Below, in pieces: positions 55,621-63,907 of a stretch of DNA of 64,000 nucleotides (within the stretch, counting starts at the first letter, position 1; each line of letters starts with the position of its first letter). The notes under the pieces are model-generated. The model did not search any database, was not told where the DNA came from, and saw only the letters and a list, made by a program, of their open reading frames with translations. Source of the DNA: CAZIKB01 sp964539665 (GTDB taxonomy: Bacteria; Zhuqueibacterota; Zhuqueibacteria; Oceanimicrobiales; Oceanimicrobiaceae); the NCBI GenBank assembly GCA_964539665.1, contig CAZIKB010000003.1, positions 62,001 to 126,000 of the forward strand, given 5' to 3'. Both the position numbers and the translations under genes were made by a program.

Positions 55621-56244
55621 ATGAAGACATCTAAAAAAGCATGTACAATTTGGTTCACGGGTTTACCTTCCTCTGGAAAATCTACTTTGGCGGAGATGCT
55701 GGAAAAGGAGTTAAAAAACCGCGGAGAAAGGGTCGAAATTTTAGATGGCGATGTAGTCCGTACGAATTTAAGCAAAGGCTTGACCTTTAGTAAGGAAGAT
55801 CGGGACATCAATATCCGGAGAATAGGATTTGTTTGTCATTTGTTGACAAGAAATGGTGTGTTCGCAATTTCTGCAGCAATATCTCCTTATAGAAATATAC
55901 GAGATGAAAACCGTGCACTCATAGGCAACTTTGTCGAGGTTTTTGTTGATTGTCCACTGGATGAATGTATTAAAAGAGATGTAAAAGGTCTTTATAAAAA
56001 AGCATTGGCCGGCGAAATAAAGGAATTTACCGGCGTTTCTGATCCTTATGAAGAACCTCTCAAACCTGAAATTGTGATTGACGCCCACGGAGAAGAACCC
56101 AAAGATAGCCTTCAAAAAATACTGGCGAGATTAGTAGAATTAGGTTACTTATCCAATAACGGTCTTGATACATCTGACAAAGCATATTCTGATGAAGAAG
56201 AAGAGGTAGTGAGAAAGCGGCTGAGTGATCTGGGCTATATTTAA
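55621..56244 (+). CDS. cysC: Adenylyl-sulfate (APS) kinase with LGY tail
   Basis: The 207-residue protein has the APS kinase fold with the P-loop GLPSSGKST at residues 14-22, LDGDVVRTNLSKGLTFSKEDR, ISPYRNIRDENR and FTGVSDPYEEPLKPE. It phosphorylates APS to PAPS, the donor for sulfotransferases. The kinase part ends near residue 178 (ARLVELGYLS). An acidic spacer and the tail VVRKRLSDLGYI follow, shared with other locus proteins. GGAGG lies about 10 bases before the ATG. Its stop overlaps the next AP gene start by one base. Together with Sat it forms a complete PAPS pathway. Confidence 0.92.
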   Translation: MKTSKKACTIWFTGLPSSGKSTLAEMLEKELKNRGERVEILDGDVVRTNLSKGLTFSKEDRDINIRRIGFVCHLLTRNGVFAISAAISPYRNIRDENRALIGNFVEVFVDCPLDECIKRDVKGLYKKALAGEIKEFTGVSDPYEEPLKPEIVIDAHGEEPKDSLQKILARLVELGYLSNNGLDTSDKAYSDEEEEVVRKRLSDLGYI

Positions 56245-57590
56245 TGTTAAATATTTTTAAGAAAAATAAGGGATCAAAAGTATTTGTTCTGTCTATCGAC
56301 GGTGTTCCCTTTTCATTTATGCAGGAAAACATAGAAAAGGGTCATTTTCCTAACTTCAAACGTTTTTTGAATATGGGTGATTTTAAAAGGATGAATTCAG
56401 TGCAACCGGTGATATCATCGGTTGCCTGGTCCTCTTTTATGACAGGCAAGAATCCGGCTAAGCATAATATTTATGGATTTGTGGATCAAATGCCGGGTTC
56501 AAATAATGTATATATTCCTACTTCGCTCAACATGACCAGTAAAACCATTTGGGATATCATGAGTGAGGCTGGGAAAAAAGTGTTTGTGATGAATGTTCCT
56601 GTAACCTATCCACCACGCGCGGTAAATGGAATTATGATTGGCTGTTTCCTTTGCACTCAAATTGAGAAAATAGCTTCCCCGCCTGCTATTTCTGCTGAAT
56701 TAAAAAATATGGGCTATAAGATTGATGCAGACGCCTGGATCGCCCGTGAAAATTTAGACAAATTCCTGGAGGAAGTAAATACTACCCTGGAAAAGCGAAC
56801 CGAGGCTATGTTTCATTTTTTGGCAAAGGAAGATTGGGATTATTTTCACACCCACATCATGGAAACAGACCGGATAAATCACTTTTTATGGGAGCACATG
56901 GAACTCGATGAGCCGAAATATGCTAAAGCTTTTTTCCAATTTTATAAAAGGTTGGATGATATTTTAGGTGAAGTTGAACAAAAAATCGGCGAAGACGCGG
57001 AATTTATAGTTCTGTCTGATCACGGTTTTTGTACTATTAAGAAAGAAATCTATCTCAATAATTATTTGGAAGAAGCCGGTATATTGAAATTTAATAACTC
57101 TCAGCCGGAAAGTATCGCGGACATGCATGAAGATTCCACGGCCTACAGCTTGATTCCAGGCAGGGTATTTGTGAATCTAAATGGGCGCGAGCCGAACGGT
57201 TCGATATCGCCGGGGAATTATGAAAAGACCCGGGAAAAACTCACTGAGACGCTTCTTAATTTAAAGGAAAAAGACACCGGCGAATTTATTATCAAGGAAG
57301 TTATCAGGCGCGAAAATATCTACGAAGGTCAAAATATTGGCTCCGCAGCGGACTTAATTGCTGTTCCACATGATGGTTATGACTTGAAAGGGAACGTGAA
57401 TAAAGAAGTGTTTGGTGAAAAGGGGGCGCTGGTCGGAATGCATACATTCGAAGATTCACTTTTATTTGTTCGAAATAAATCTTTGTTAAAACAGAATAAT
57501 CAATTTTGGATCGGAGATTTGGCTCCAACTATTTTAAATATGATGAATATACCCATCCCAAACGATATGGATGGAGTGGCATTAGTTTGA
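56244..57590 (+). CDS. AP-superfamily phosphodiesterase-like protein (cytoplasmic)
   Basis: The 448-residue protein lacks a signal peptide. The catalytic fold begins at once with VFVLSIDGVP (Asp 19) and SVAWSSFMTG (predicted nucleophile Ser 58), then METDRINHFLWEHM, VLSDHGFCTIKKE and a C-terminal metal His in VGMHTFEDS. It resembles the AP domain of the Sat fusion more than the exported pair upstream. ATG overlaps the TAA of cysC, so the two should be made in a fixed ratio. Possible roles are hydrolysis of a nucleotide by-product such as PAP, or transfer from PAPS; neither is shown. Confidence 0.82.
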   Translation: MLNIFKKNKGSKVFVLSIDGVPFSFMQENIEKGHFPNFKRFLNMGDFKRMNSVQPVISSVAWSSFMTGKNPAKHNIYGFVDQMPGSNNVYIPTSLNMTSKTIWDIMSEAGKKVFVMNVPVTYPPRAVNGIMIGCFLCTQIEKIASPPAISAELKNMGYKIDADAWIARENLDKFLEEVNTTLEKRTEAMFHFLAKEDWDYFHTHIMETDRINHFLWEHMELDEPKYAKAFFQFYKRLDDILGEVEQKIGEDAEFIVLSDHGFCTIKKEIYLNNYLEEAGILKFNNSQPESIADMHEDSTAYSLIPGRVFVNLNGREPNGSISPGNYEKTREKLTETLLNLKEKDTGEFIIKEVIRRENIYEGQNIGSAADLIAVPHDGYDLKGNVNKEVFGEKGALVGMHTFEDSLLFVRNKSLLKQNNQFWIGDLAPTILNMMNIPIPNDMDGVALV

Positions 57591-57609
57591 GTAATCTTTG
57601 CAGGAAAAA

Positions 57610-58743
57610 ATGACCCAGAAATCACAAATCAATGTTCTTCAGGTTGTAGAGGGACTCAATTTAGGCGGGGCTGAAATTAAGCTTTTGGAGCTCATCGCCA
57701 ACATGGATCGCAGCAGATTTAGAACGGTTGTGTGTAGTCTTGGAATGGGTGAAAGAATTAAAGAAAAAGTAACAGAATTAGATGTTAAATTTGTTAGTCT
57801 CGCGAGGAAAAGACGATTTGATCCAATGTTGATATGGAAAGTGGCCAAATTGATTCGTCAGGAAAATATTGATGTCGTGATGACTACGCTTTTTTATGCT
57901 GATGTTGTTGGCGCTTTTGCCCGGCTCTTCAGCCCGACTAAAGCTGTATTCTCCTGGGAAACCATATCTGCTCCGGAATGGCTGCTAAAACACAGGCTTT
58001 TTGCTTATCGCTTTGCCATGCGATATTGCGATAATATCATTTCAGTTTCACAAGCAACGGCAAATTGGCTGGTCGAAAAACGCGGTGTCTCAAATGATAA
58101 AATAATAGTCATACCGTACGGCGTTAACCTTGATTTGTATCGACAGGGAAAAAATCATGAGTTGAAACAGAGTTTAGGAATTCATCCTGATACATTTGTA
58201 GCTGGGGTAGTGGCGCGACTCCATCCTCAGAAAGGGCACAAATATTTAATTGAGGCGGCTAAAACAATTGTCCAAAAACATGCAAATATTAAATTTGTAT
58301 TTGCTGGCGATGGAGAATTAAGAAGTGAATTAGAAAGCCTGGTGCAATCCGCGAATCTTCAGGATTATTTTCTGTTCTTAGGCTTCAGAAATGATGTGAA
58401 AGAACTATTAGGGACGTTTGATGCTTTTGTGCTTCCCTCTTTGTACGAGGGGCTGCCAAATGTTATTTTGGAAGCAATGGCAACCGGCCTTCCTGTTGTT
58501 GCGACTGCAGTTGATGGCACAGTCGAATTAATTGAAGATGGTGAAACCGGGTTTCTTGTACCGCCGAAAGATCCACAGGCTTTAGTGGAAAAAATCTATC
58601 AACTAATTCAAGACAAAGACCGAATCTGTAGATTTGGCAAACAAGGGCGTAAACGAGTTGAGTTAAAATATTCTCTACAGATGCAGGTGAGCAATTTCCA
58701 GAATCTATATGAAAAATATGTTTTTAATGGAATTAAAAAATAA
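57610..58743 (+). CDS. GT4-family glycosyltransferase
   Basis: A GT-B enzyme of about 377 residues. The N-terminus has VEGLNLGGAEIKLLELI, typical of GT4. The donor domain has GVVARLHPQKGHKYLIEAA near residue 205 and PSLYEGLPNVILEAMATGLPVVATAVDG with the EX7E site. A TTG at 57598 is in frame, but ATG at 57610 with AGGA 5 bases upstream is a better start. It ends the sulfate-activation run and is followed by a terminator. Confidence 0.87.
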   Translation: MTQKSQINVLQVVEGLNLGGAEIKLLELIANMDRSRFRTVVCSLGMGERIKEKVTELDVKFVSLARKRRFDPMLIWKVAKLIRQENIDVVMTTLFYADVVGAFARLFSPTKAVFSWETISAPEWLLKHRLFAYRFAMRYCDNIISVSQATANWLVEKRGVSNDKIIVIPYGVNLDLYRQGKNHELKQSLGIHPDTFVAGVVARLHPQKGHKYLIEAAKTIVQKHANIKFVFAGDGELRSELESLVQSANLQDYFLFLGFRNDVKELLGTFDAFVLPSLYEGLPNVILEAMATGLPVVATAVDGTVELIEDGETGFLVPPKDPQALVEKIYQLIQDKDRICRFGKQGRKRVELKYSLQMQVSNFQNLYEKYVFNGIKK

Positions 58744-58782
58744 ACTGTTACGAATATAAATAAAAAATTGATGTATTAAATG

Positions 58783-58808
58783 GGCGCGATATTTATGGCG
58801 CCTTTTTT
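58783..58808 (+). terminator. Intrinsic terminator after the GT4 gene
   Basis: GGCGC (58783-58787) pairs with GCGCC (58798-58802) across a 10-base loop and is followed by six T residues. It lies about 40 bases after the GT4 stop, so it likely ends the operon that began near 46352. Confidence 0.7.
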
Positions 58809-58944
58809 ATTTCATAGAAATTTATCAAATTAATGCTAACCTGAAAGATATCACAAGCCACGCGATTGTTTTATTTGGAAGAAAGGCTATCGCAATCGAG
58901 ACGATTGTGTGGCTACAACCGAGCGCTTCCTGAATGCCTGCATG

Positions 58945-58980
58945 AAACTGACCTTTTTACAAAAGGTTAGTTTCTTTTTT
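58945..58980 (+). terminator. Second hairpin with T run
   Basis: AAACTGACCTTTT pairs with AAAAGGTTAGTTT (58961-58973) over 13 positions with one G-U pair and a 3-base loop. It is followed by CTTTTTT. The flanking A and T tracts would let it work in both directions. Confidence 0.65.
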
Positions 58981-59173
58981 AACTAAACACACACAAACCT
59001 TTTTCAAGAAGGTCTGCGTTTCCTTATAGTAATATGTTTAACAATGAAACAATTGTACAAAATAAATACATGGAAAATCAGAAAAATTAATTCATTTGAT
59101 AAAATCATATTTTAAAATTTAGATAATACTTTATAAATTAAGGAGTTGAAAATAGCACAAAATAATGCCACTC

Positions 59174-59189
59174 TGGCATAAATATTGCC
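59174..59189 (+). promoter_or_regulatory. Candidate sigma-54 promoter of the GT2/DUF2304 operon
   Basis: TGGCATAAATATTGCC has GG (59175-59176) and GC (59187-59188) with exactly 10 bases between, matching TGGCAC-N5-TTGC closely. A perfect ATGCCA-CTC-TGGCAT palindrome (59165-59179) overlaps the -24 element and could be a repressor or activator site. The next gene starts at 59337. Confidence 0.55.
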
Positions 59190-59336
59190 ATTTTTCTTTG
59201 GAATAAAAATAAATTCAATATAAGGTAGTTAGTTCCTGTTTTTTAAAAATTGAATTAAGTTAGTGCTTTAATTTCCGATACTTAACATATCACAAGCATT
59301 TAAAAAGTGTTGCTATTTTGGGTTGGATAAGATACT

Positions 59337-60074
59337 ATGAAAAACGGATTTAAGGTAGCGATTTTAGTTCCGGCATTGAACGAAGCGGATACTATCGAAA
59401 ATGTTATAAAAGGGATAAAAAAAAACAATCCTGACTTTGACGTTGTTGTAATTGATGATGGCTCAACCGATAAAACAGCCGAACTGGCTGAACGTGCAGG
59501 AGCTGCCGTTCTTTCGCTTACTGTAAATTTAGGTTATGGTGCAGCCCTTCAAACGGGGTATAAATATGCATTATTGAATGGATATGATTACACTGTGCAA
59601 ATTGATGGGGACGGCCAGCACGACCCTAAATATATTAATAATTTAATCGAAACGGTGCAAAATGGCACTGATGTAGCCATTGGCTCGAGATTTCTTGATA
59701 ACCTTGGTAATTACAATCATCCAACCCTTCGCCAGATTGGAATGATGTTTTTCCGATTTTTAATTTATCTGTTTATCAATCAAAAAATATCAGATCCAAC
59801 TTCAGGCTTTCAAGCCTTGAATAAAAATGTTATTTCCTATTTCGCGAAGAGCAAACAGTATCCTTCGGATTTTCCGGATGCAGATATCATTATCCTGCTG
59901 CATTATGCCGGATTTCGAATTTCTGAGGTTCCGGTTGTCATGTTTAGAAACGAAACTGGCAAATCTATGCATAGTGGATTCAAGCCAATCTATTATATTA
60001 TTAAAATGCTATTATCCATTTATGCAGTTCTTTTTGGCAACCAAAAACTTACATATACTAAAAATGCCACTTAA
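59337..60074 (+). CDS. GT2 glycosyltransferase, DPM1-like
   Basis: The 245-residue GT-A enzyme has LVPALNEADTIENVI, VVIDDGSTDKTAE near residue 38 and the metal site QIDGDGQHDP near residue 85. SDPTSGFQALN near residue 148 matches dolichyl-phosphate-mannose-synthase-like enzymes. It lacks the C-terminal membrane helices of the GT2 set at 6643-9685, which may explain the adjacent DUF2304 membrane partner. It overlaps that next gene by 11 bases. Confidence 0.86.
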   Translation: MKNGFKVAILVPALNEADTIENVIKGIKKNNPDFDVVVIDDGSTDKTAELAERAGAAVLSLTVNLGYGAALQTGYKYALLNGYDYTVQIDGDGQHDPKYINNLIETVQNGTDVAIGSRFLDNLGNYNHPTLRQIGMMFFRFLIYLFINQKISDPTSGFQALNKNVISYFAKSKQYPSDFPDADIIILLHYAGFRISEVPVVMFRNETGKSMHSGFKPIYYIIKMLLSIYAVLFGNQKLTYTKNAT

Positions 60075-60450
60075 AGCACAAATTATAATAATCGTTTTAA
60101 GTTTATCTCTTTTTCTTTTTGTTTTAAATTTAATTCGAAAACGACAACTAAATATTGAGCATTCTATCCTGTGGTTAGTGGTAAGTGTGACGATTTTAAT
60201 TGCTTCAATCTGGCATAATTTAGCGGACCAGGTTGCATTATTTTTAGGCATTGAATATCCTCCAGCTTTATTTTTATCCGTTGCTATTTTCTTTTCTCTC
60301 GCAATACTTATGCACTTTTCAATTGAACTTTCAAAATTAAAAGATCAAAACAAAACTTTAATACAGGAACTGGCAATTTACAAGAACTTAATTAAAAAAC
60401 TTGAAAAAAAGATAACGGAAGTTGATGAGAGTCTTAACAGTAACCCATGA
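60064..60450 (+). CDS. DUF2304 membrane protein
   Basis: The most likely start is ATG at 60064, giving 128 residues; an open frame continues upstream but overlaps the GT2 gene. Three membrane segments lie near 6-22, 33-50 and 65-88, followed by a coiled-coil-like, charged C-terminus (SKLKDQNKTLIQELAIYKNL). The pattern fits DUF2304, a family repeatedly found next to DPM1-like GT2 genes and probably serving as a membrane anchor or partner. It overlaps both neighbours. Confidence 0.78.
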   Translation: MPLKAQIIIIVLSLSLFLFVLNLIRKRQLNIEHSILWLVVSVTILIASIWHNLADQVALFLGIEYPPALFLSVAIFFSLAILMHFSIELSKLKDQNKTLIQELAIYKNLIKKLEKKITEVDESLNSNP

Positions 60451-61462
60451 TAAAGAGCAAATTTGGGATAATTTTGCATTAAATCATCCTGATGCAACCA
60501 TGTATCATTTGTTTGGGTGGAAAAATGTCTTTGAATCTGTATTTGGATATAAGCCATTTTACCTGATGGCTGTGAACTCAATGGATGAGCCTGAGGGTAT
60601 CCTCCCCATGTTTAGCATGATGGACATGTTTCGTCGCAAATATTTAATTTCTAATCCTTTTTCCAATTTTGCAGGCATCTGCGCTAATTGCCGGGAAGCG
60701 GAGGAAAGTCTGTTAAATAAAGCAATCGAAATAGCTGCAAATTCAGGGGCACGTTACGTGGAGCTGAGGCAGTTGAATAAAAAGATATCGTCTGACCTGC
60801 CGACTAAAGAATCCTTTGTAACATTAATGCTAAACCTCCCTTCAAACTCAGAATTTGTTTGGGATTCCATTTCTTCAAGAAATAGAAATAAAATTAGAAA
60901 AGCTGAAAAAAATGGTTTGGAAGTGGATTTTGGAATGCAATTTCTGAATCAATTTTATGCCATTTACGCAAGAAATATGAAGTTCTTAGGCACGCCTGTT
61001 TTTCCCTTGCAAATGTTTGAAGCGGTTGCGAAAATTTTCGCTGATCGGGTAGAACTGCTTGTTTTAAAAAAGAATAGCGAGCCAGTTTCCGGAATGTTTC
61101 TATTTAAGTTCAAAAAAGTTATATCCGAACCCTGGGTGGCTTCTTTAAGAATATTAAATAAAATTTATGTTAATAATTATTTGTATTGGCAGGCAATTAA
61201 ATATGCGTGTAACCAGGAGTTTATTGTATTTGATTTTGGGCGTTCAACGGTTGATACTGGGACTTATGATTTTAAAAAACAATGGGGCGCTGAACCTGTT
61301 CCGCTGCAATATCAATATTATTTAAACAAGGCCAGGGAAATTCCTGTAGTAGATGCCATTAATAATAAGTATCAAAAGATAATTGATATTTGGAAGAAAT
61401 TACCGCTTGGACTTACAAATTTTGTGGGACCCAAAGTGGTACAATATTTGCCTGAACTTTGA
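60425..61462 (+). CDS. FemAB/GNAT-related protein of exopolysaccharide clusters
   Basis: The 345-residue protein has a FemAB-like double GNAT fold: ATMYHLFGWKNVFESVFGYKPFYL near residue 28, SSRNRNKIRKAEKNGLEVDF near residue 150, and a later VFDFGRSTVDTGTYDFKKQWGAEPVPL. The last segment is typical of FemAB-related proteins near polysaccharide deacetylases in exosortase-type clusters. They may transfer an acyl or aminoacyl group to a sugar. ATG at 60425 is preceded by an in-frame TTG. Confidence 0.8.
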   Translation: MRVLTVTHDKEQIWDNFALNHPDATMYHLFGWKNVFESVFGYKPFYLMAVNSMDEPEGILPMFSMMDMFRRKYLISNPFSNFAGICANCREAEESLLNKAIEIAANSGARYVELRQLNKKISSDLPTKESFVTLMLNLPSNSEFVWDSISSRNRNKIRKAEKNGLEVDFGMQFLNQFYAIYARNMKFLGTPVFPLQMFEAVAKIFADRVELLVLKKNSEPVSGMFLFKFKKVISEPWVASLRILNKIYVNNYLYWQAIKYACNQEFIVFDFGRSTVDTGTYDFKKQWGAEPVPLQYQYYLNKAREIPVVDAINNKYQKIIDIWKKLPLGLTNFVGPKVVQYLPEL

Positions 61463-61479
61463 CAGGGAAAGAATATCAA

Positions 61480-62355
61480 ATGATGAATTTATTAACATTT
61501 GACATTGAAGATTGGTACCATCCGAATCTTGTATCTCATGATTCTATGGACATCTCAAAATATGAAGATAGGGTTGTAGAACCTACATTAAGAATAATCA
61601 ATATGTTAGCTGAAACTAATAATAAGGCTACTTTTTTTGTTTTGGGTGAAGTTGCAATGAAATTTCCAGAACTCATTCAGGAAATTGTTAAAAAAGGTCA
61701 TGAAGTGGGTTCACACGGGTACCGCCATAATTTGATCTATAATTATACAAAATACCAATTTGAAACAGATATTAATAAGTCAGTTAAACTACTTGAGAAT
61801 ACCATTAATCAAAAAATCCTGGGGTATCGCGCTCCTTCATGGTCATTAAATGAAAAAACACCCTGGGTGTGGGAAGTTCTCAACGCATTTGGTTTCGAAT
61901 ATGATTCAAGTATGTATCCCTACAAAACTTTCTTGTTTGGCAACAACAATTCACCAAGGTTTGAATATGATATCGAACTACAAAATGGCAGTAAGATTAA
62001 AGAAATTCCTCCCTCAGCAGCAGAGATAATGAAAAAACGAGTGCCATTTGCCGGCGGATTTTTTTTAAGAGTCGCTCCAGTTTGGTATATCGATTGGTGC
62101 ATTAAACAATATAATGAACTTGGTAAGCCAGCGGTGATTTATTTACATCCCTGGGAAATCGATGTCGGGCAACCCCGTCTGCCGTTGAGCAAAAAAGATC
62201 GGTTTATAACTTACGCGAATTTAAACAAGGCTGAAGAAAAATTATTTCGCTTACTGAAAAAATTCAAATTTGAATCAATTAAAAATTATTTATTAAATAT
62301 GGAATATAGCAAAAATTCTTCACCTGAAGTTATTTCTGTAAAGGCATTTGCATAA
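61480..62355 (+). CDS. Polysaccharide deacetylase (CE4, exosortase-cluster type)
   Basis: The 291-residue protein has the CE4 NodB fold: LLTFDIEDWYHPN at the start with catalytic Asp residues, TFFVLGEVAMKFPELIQEI, GHEVGSHGYRHN with the metal His residues, GYRAPSWSLNEKTPW and a late IYLHPWEID. It resembles the deacetylases with a DUF3473 tail found in PEP-CTERM/exosortase loci. It removes N-acetyl groups from a polymeric or lipid-linked glycan. I prefer the ATG at 61480 over a TTG at 61459, because AGGGAAAG ends 8 bases before it. Confidence 0.86.
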   Translation: MMNLLTFDIEDWYHPNLVSHDSMDISKYEDRVVEPTLRIINMLAETNNKATFFVLGEVAMKFPELIQEIVKKGHEVGSHGYRHNLIYNYTKYQFETDINKSVKLLENTINQKILGYRAPSWSLNEKTPWVWEVLNAFGFEYDSSMYPYKTFLFGNNNSPRFEYDIELQNGSKIKEIPPSAAEIMKKRVPFAGGFFLRVAPVWYIDWCIKQYNELGKPAVIYLHPWEIDVGQPRLPLSKKDRFITYANLNKAEEKLFRLLKKFKFESIKNYLLNMEYSKNSSPEVISVKAFA

Positions 62356-62365
62356 GTCAAATAAT

Positions 62366-63907
62366 ATGATGCATAATATCAATTCTTATTTCAATCGTCT
62401 TAGTAAATATGAAAAGCTGGCGCTTCTGGTTAGCGGTTTTATGCTGCTTTTTCTATTAGTACTGAGCTATTTTCACAAGATGGGTAATTATGGAATTGAA
62501 ACCGACTTTTATTGGGCCTACGCGCCGGATGCACAAAATATTTTAGATGGTAAAAGTCCAGAAGAACCGGGCGCCGGACCTGGTTATGCGTTGGTATTAG
62601 CTTTTACAAATTTATTTTTCAATGATTGGTTTTTAACCGGGAAAATCATTTCCGTGCTTTCTGCTGTGTTTTGTGGGTTTTTAACTTTTAAAGTGGTCCA
62701 AAGTTTATTCACTGAGAAAGTTGCGTTTTTCACTTTGATTTTGTGGCATGTTACGGTTTTACCATTTGCGATTGTAACCAGTAATGACATGTTTTTTGCA
62801 TTTCTTTTTGCAGCGGCCATTTATTACCTGTTTAAAAACAAGGCGTTTTCTATTGTAAATTTAGCTGTGAGCGCTTTTTTTATGGGTTATGCTTACCTGA
62901 CCCGGCATAATGCGATTGTTTTGCCCTTTTGTGCGGTTATGATAATTTTATTTATCAATCCTGATTCCTGGAGTTGGTCTGAAAGATTGAAATCAGCGCT
63001 GATTTTCATCGGGATATTTTTATGTGTTTTAGCGCCATGGTGGCTGGTGTTGTATGCCAGTAGTGGAAGCGCTGTGCGGAGCGACAGTTATCTGATTATT
63101 GCCAGCCATTTTTATGGTCAGCCAAGTGTTGTTGGCTCTGAAGACATGCGGCTGGCTGCACAAAAATTTGATTCCTTAAAGTCAGTGATATTTTATGATT
63201 TTACCTATTTCATTAAACATTATGTGTTCAATATTTACCATCATTTTTATGATGTCTTAATAAAATCCCTGAAGTTTCCTACATTTCTTTTCATTGGCGG
63301 CGGGGCAATTTTGCTATTTTCCAGAGCCAATAAGCGTCAACTGGCCTTTTTTGTGTTCCCTCTGGTTAGTTTTTTATTACTATGCCTGGTGCACTATGAG
63401 CCAAGATATTATTTGTACTTTATCGCGTACTTTATTCTGTTCGCTGTTTATTTTTTATTTCAAGAAAATCAAAAAAATGATAATCAAATGAAGTGGAGTA
63501 TCCCTTTTTTGAGAGAAGTGGTTTTTGCAGCAACTGTTTTTTTTGTACTTACTTTTTCATTGAAAGAAGTTAAACAAAGTATCAGCGATGAGCCGCGAGA
63601 ATTGTTGGAAATTTCCAAATACCTGCGCCAACATGTACAGGAAAAAACAACCATTATTGCCCGGAAACCGCATATCGGATTTTTATCCAATTTAGAAACA
63701 AAATATTTTCCTGATGCAAAAACATTAAACGAACTTTTGGAGTATGCATCCCAGGAAAAAGCACGATATTTAGTTTATGGCGAGGTCGAATATAAACGCA
63801 GGCCTGAGTTTAAATTTTTATTGGAGCCAGAAAATTTACCTGATGATTTAGAACTTTTTTATTTATGGGATAATCCCAGAACAGTGATATATAAATTACG
63901 GATTTAG
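62366..63907 (+). CDS. GT39-like GT-C membrane glycosyltransferase
   Basis: The protein of about 513 residues is polytopic with a GT-C layout: an N-terminal helix, then a loop with acidic residues (GIETDFYWAYAPDAQNIL), about ten membrane helices, and a soluble C-terminal domain. Its end (DNPRTVIYKLRI) resembles that of the GT-C protein at 28847. The ATG at 62366 is preferred to a TTG at 62348 that overlaps the deacetylase gene. It should transfer a sugar from a polyprenyl-phosphate donor in the periplasm, perhaps that made by the GT2/DUF2304 pair. Confidence 0.78.
   Translation: MMHNINSYFNRLSKYEKLALLVSGFMLLFLLVLSYFHKMGNYGIETDFYWAYAPDAQNILDGKSPEEPGAGPGYALVLAFTNLFFNDWFLTGKIISVLSAVFCGFLTFKVVQSLFTEKVAFFTLILWHVTVLPFAIVTSNDMFFAFLFAAAIYYLFKNKAFSIVNLAVSAFFMGYAYLTRHNAIVLPFCAVMIILFINPDSWSWSERLKSALIFIGIFLCVLAPWWLVLYASSGSAVRSDSYLIIASHFYGQPSVVGSEDMRLAAQKFDSLKSVIFYDFTYFIKHYVFNIYHHFYDVLIKSLKFPTFLFIGGGAILLFSRANKRQLAFFVFPLVSFLLLCLVHYEPRYYLYFIAYFILFAVYFLFQENQKNDNQMKWSIPFLREVVFAATVFFVLTFSLKEVKQSISDEPRELLEISKYLRQHVQEKTTIIARKPHIGFLSNLETKYFPDAKTLNELLEYASQEKARYLVYGEVEYKRRPEFKFLLEPENLPDDLELFYLWDNPRTVIYKLRI

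Larger units (their letters stand above)
58744..59336. other. Intergenic region with terminators and a sigma-54 promoter
   Basis: About 590 bases contain no supported gene. From left to right there are an intrinsic terminator (58783-58808), a nested inverted repeat with AGCCAC at 58856-58861 and GTGGCT at 58909-58914, a long hairpin with T run (58945-58980), a short hairpin near 58998-59013 and a sigma-54-like promoter (59174-59189). Confidence 0.65.
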
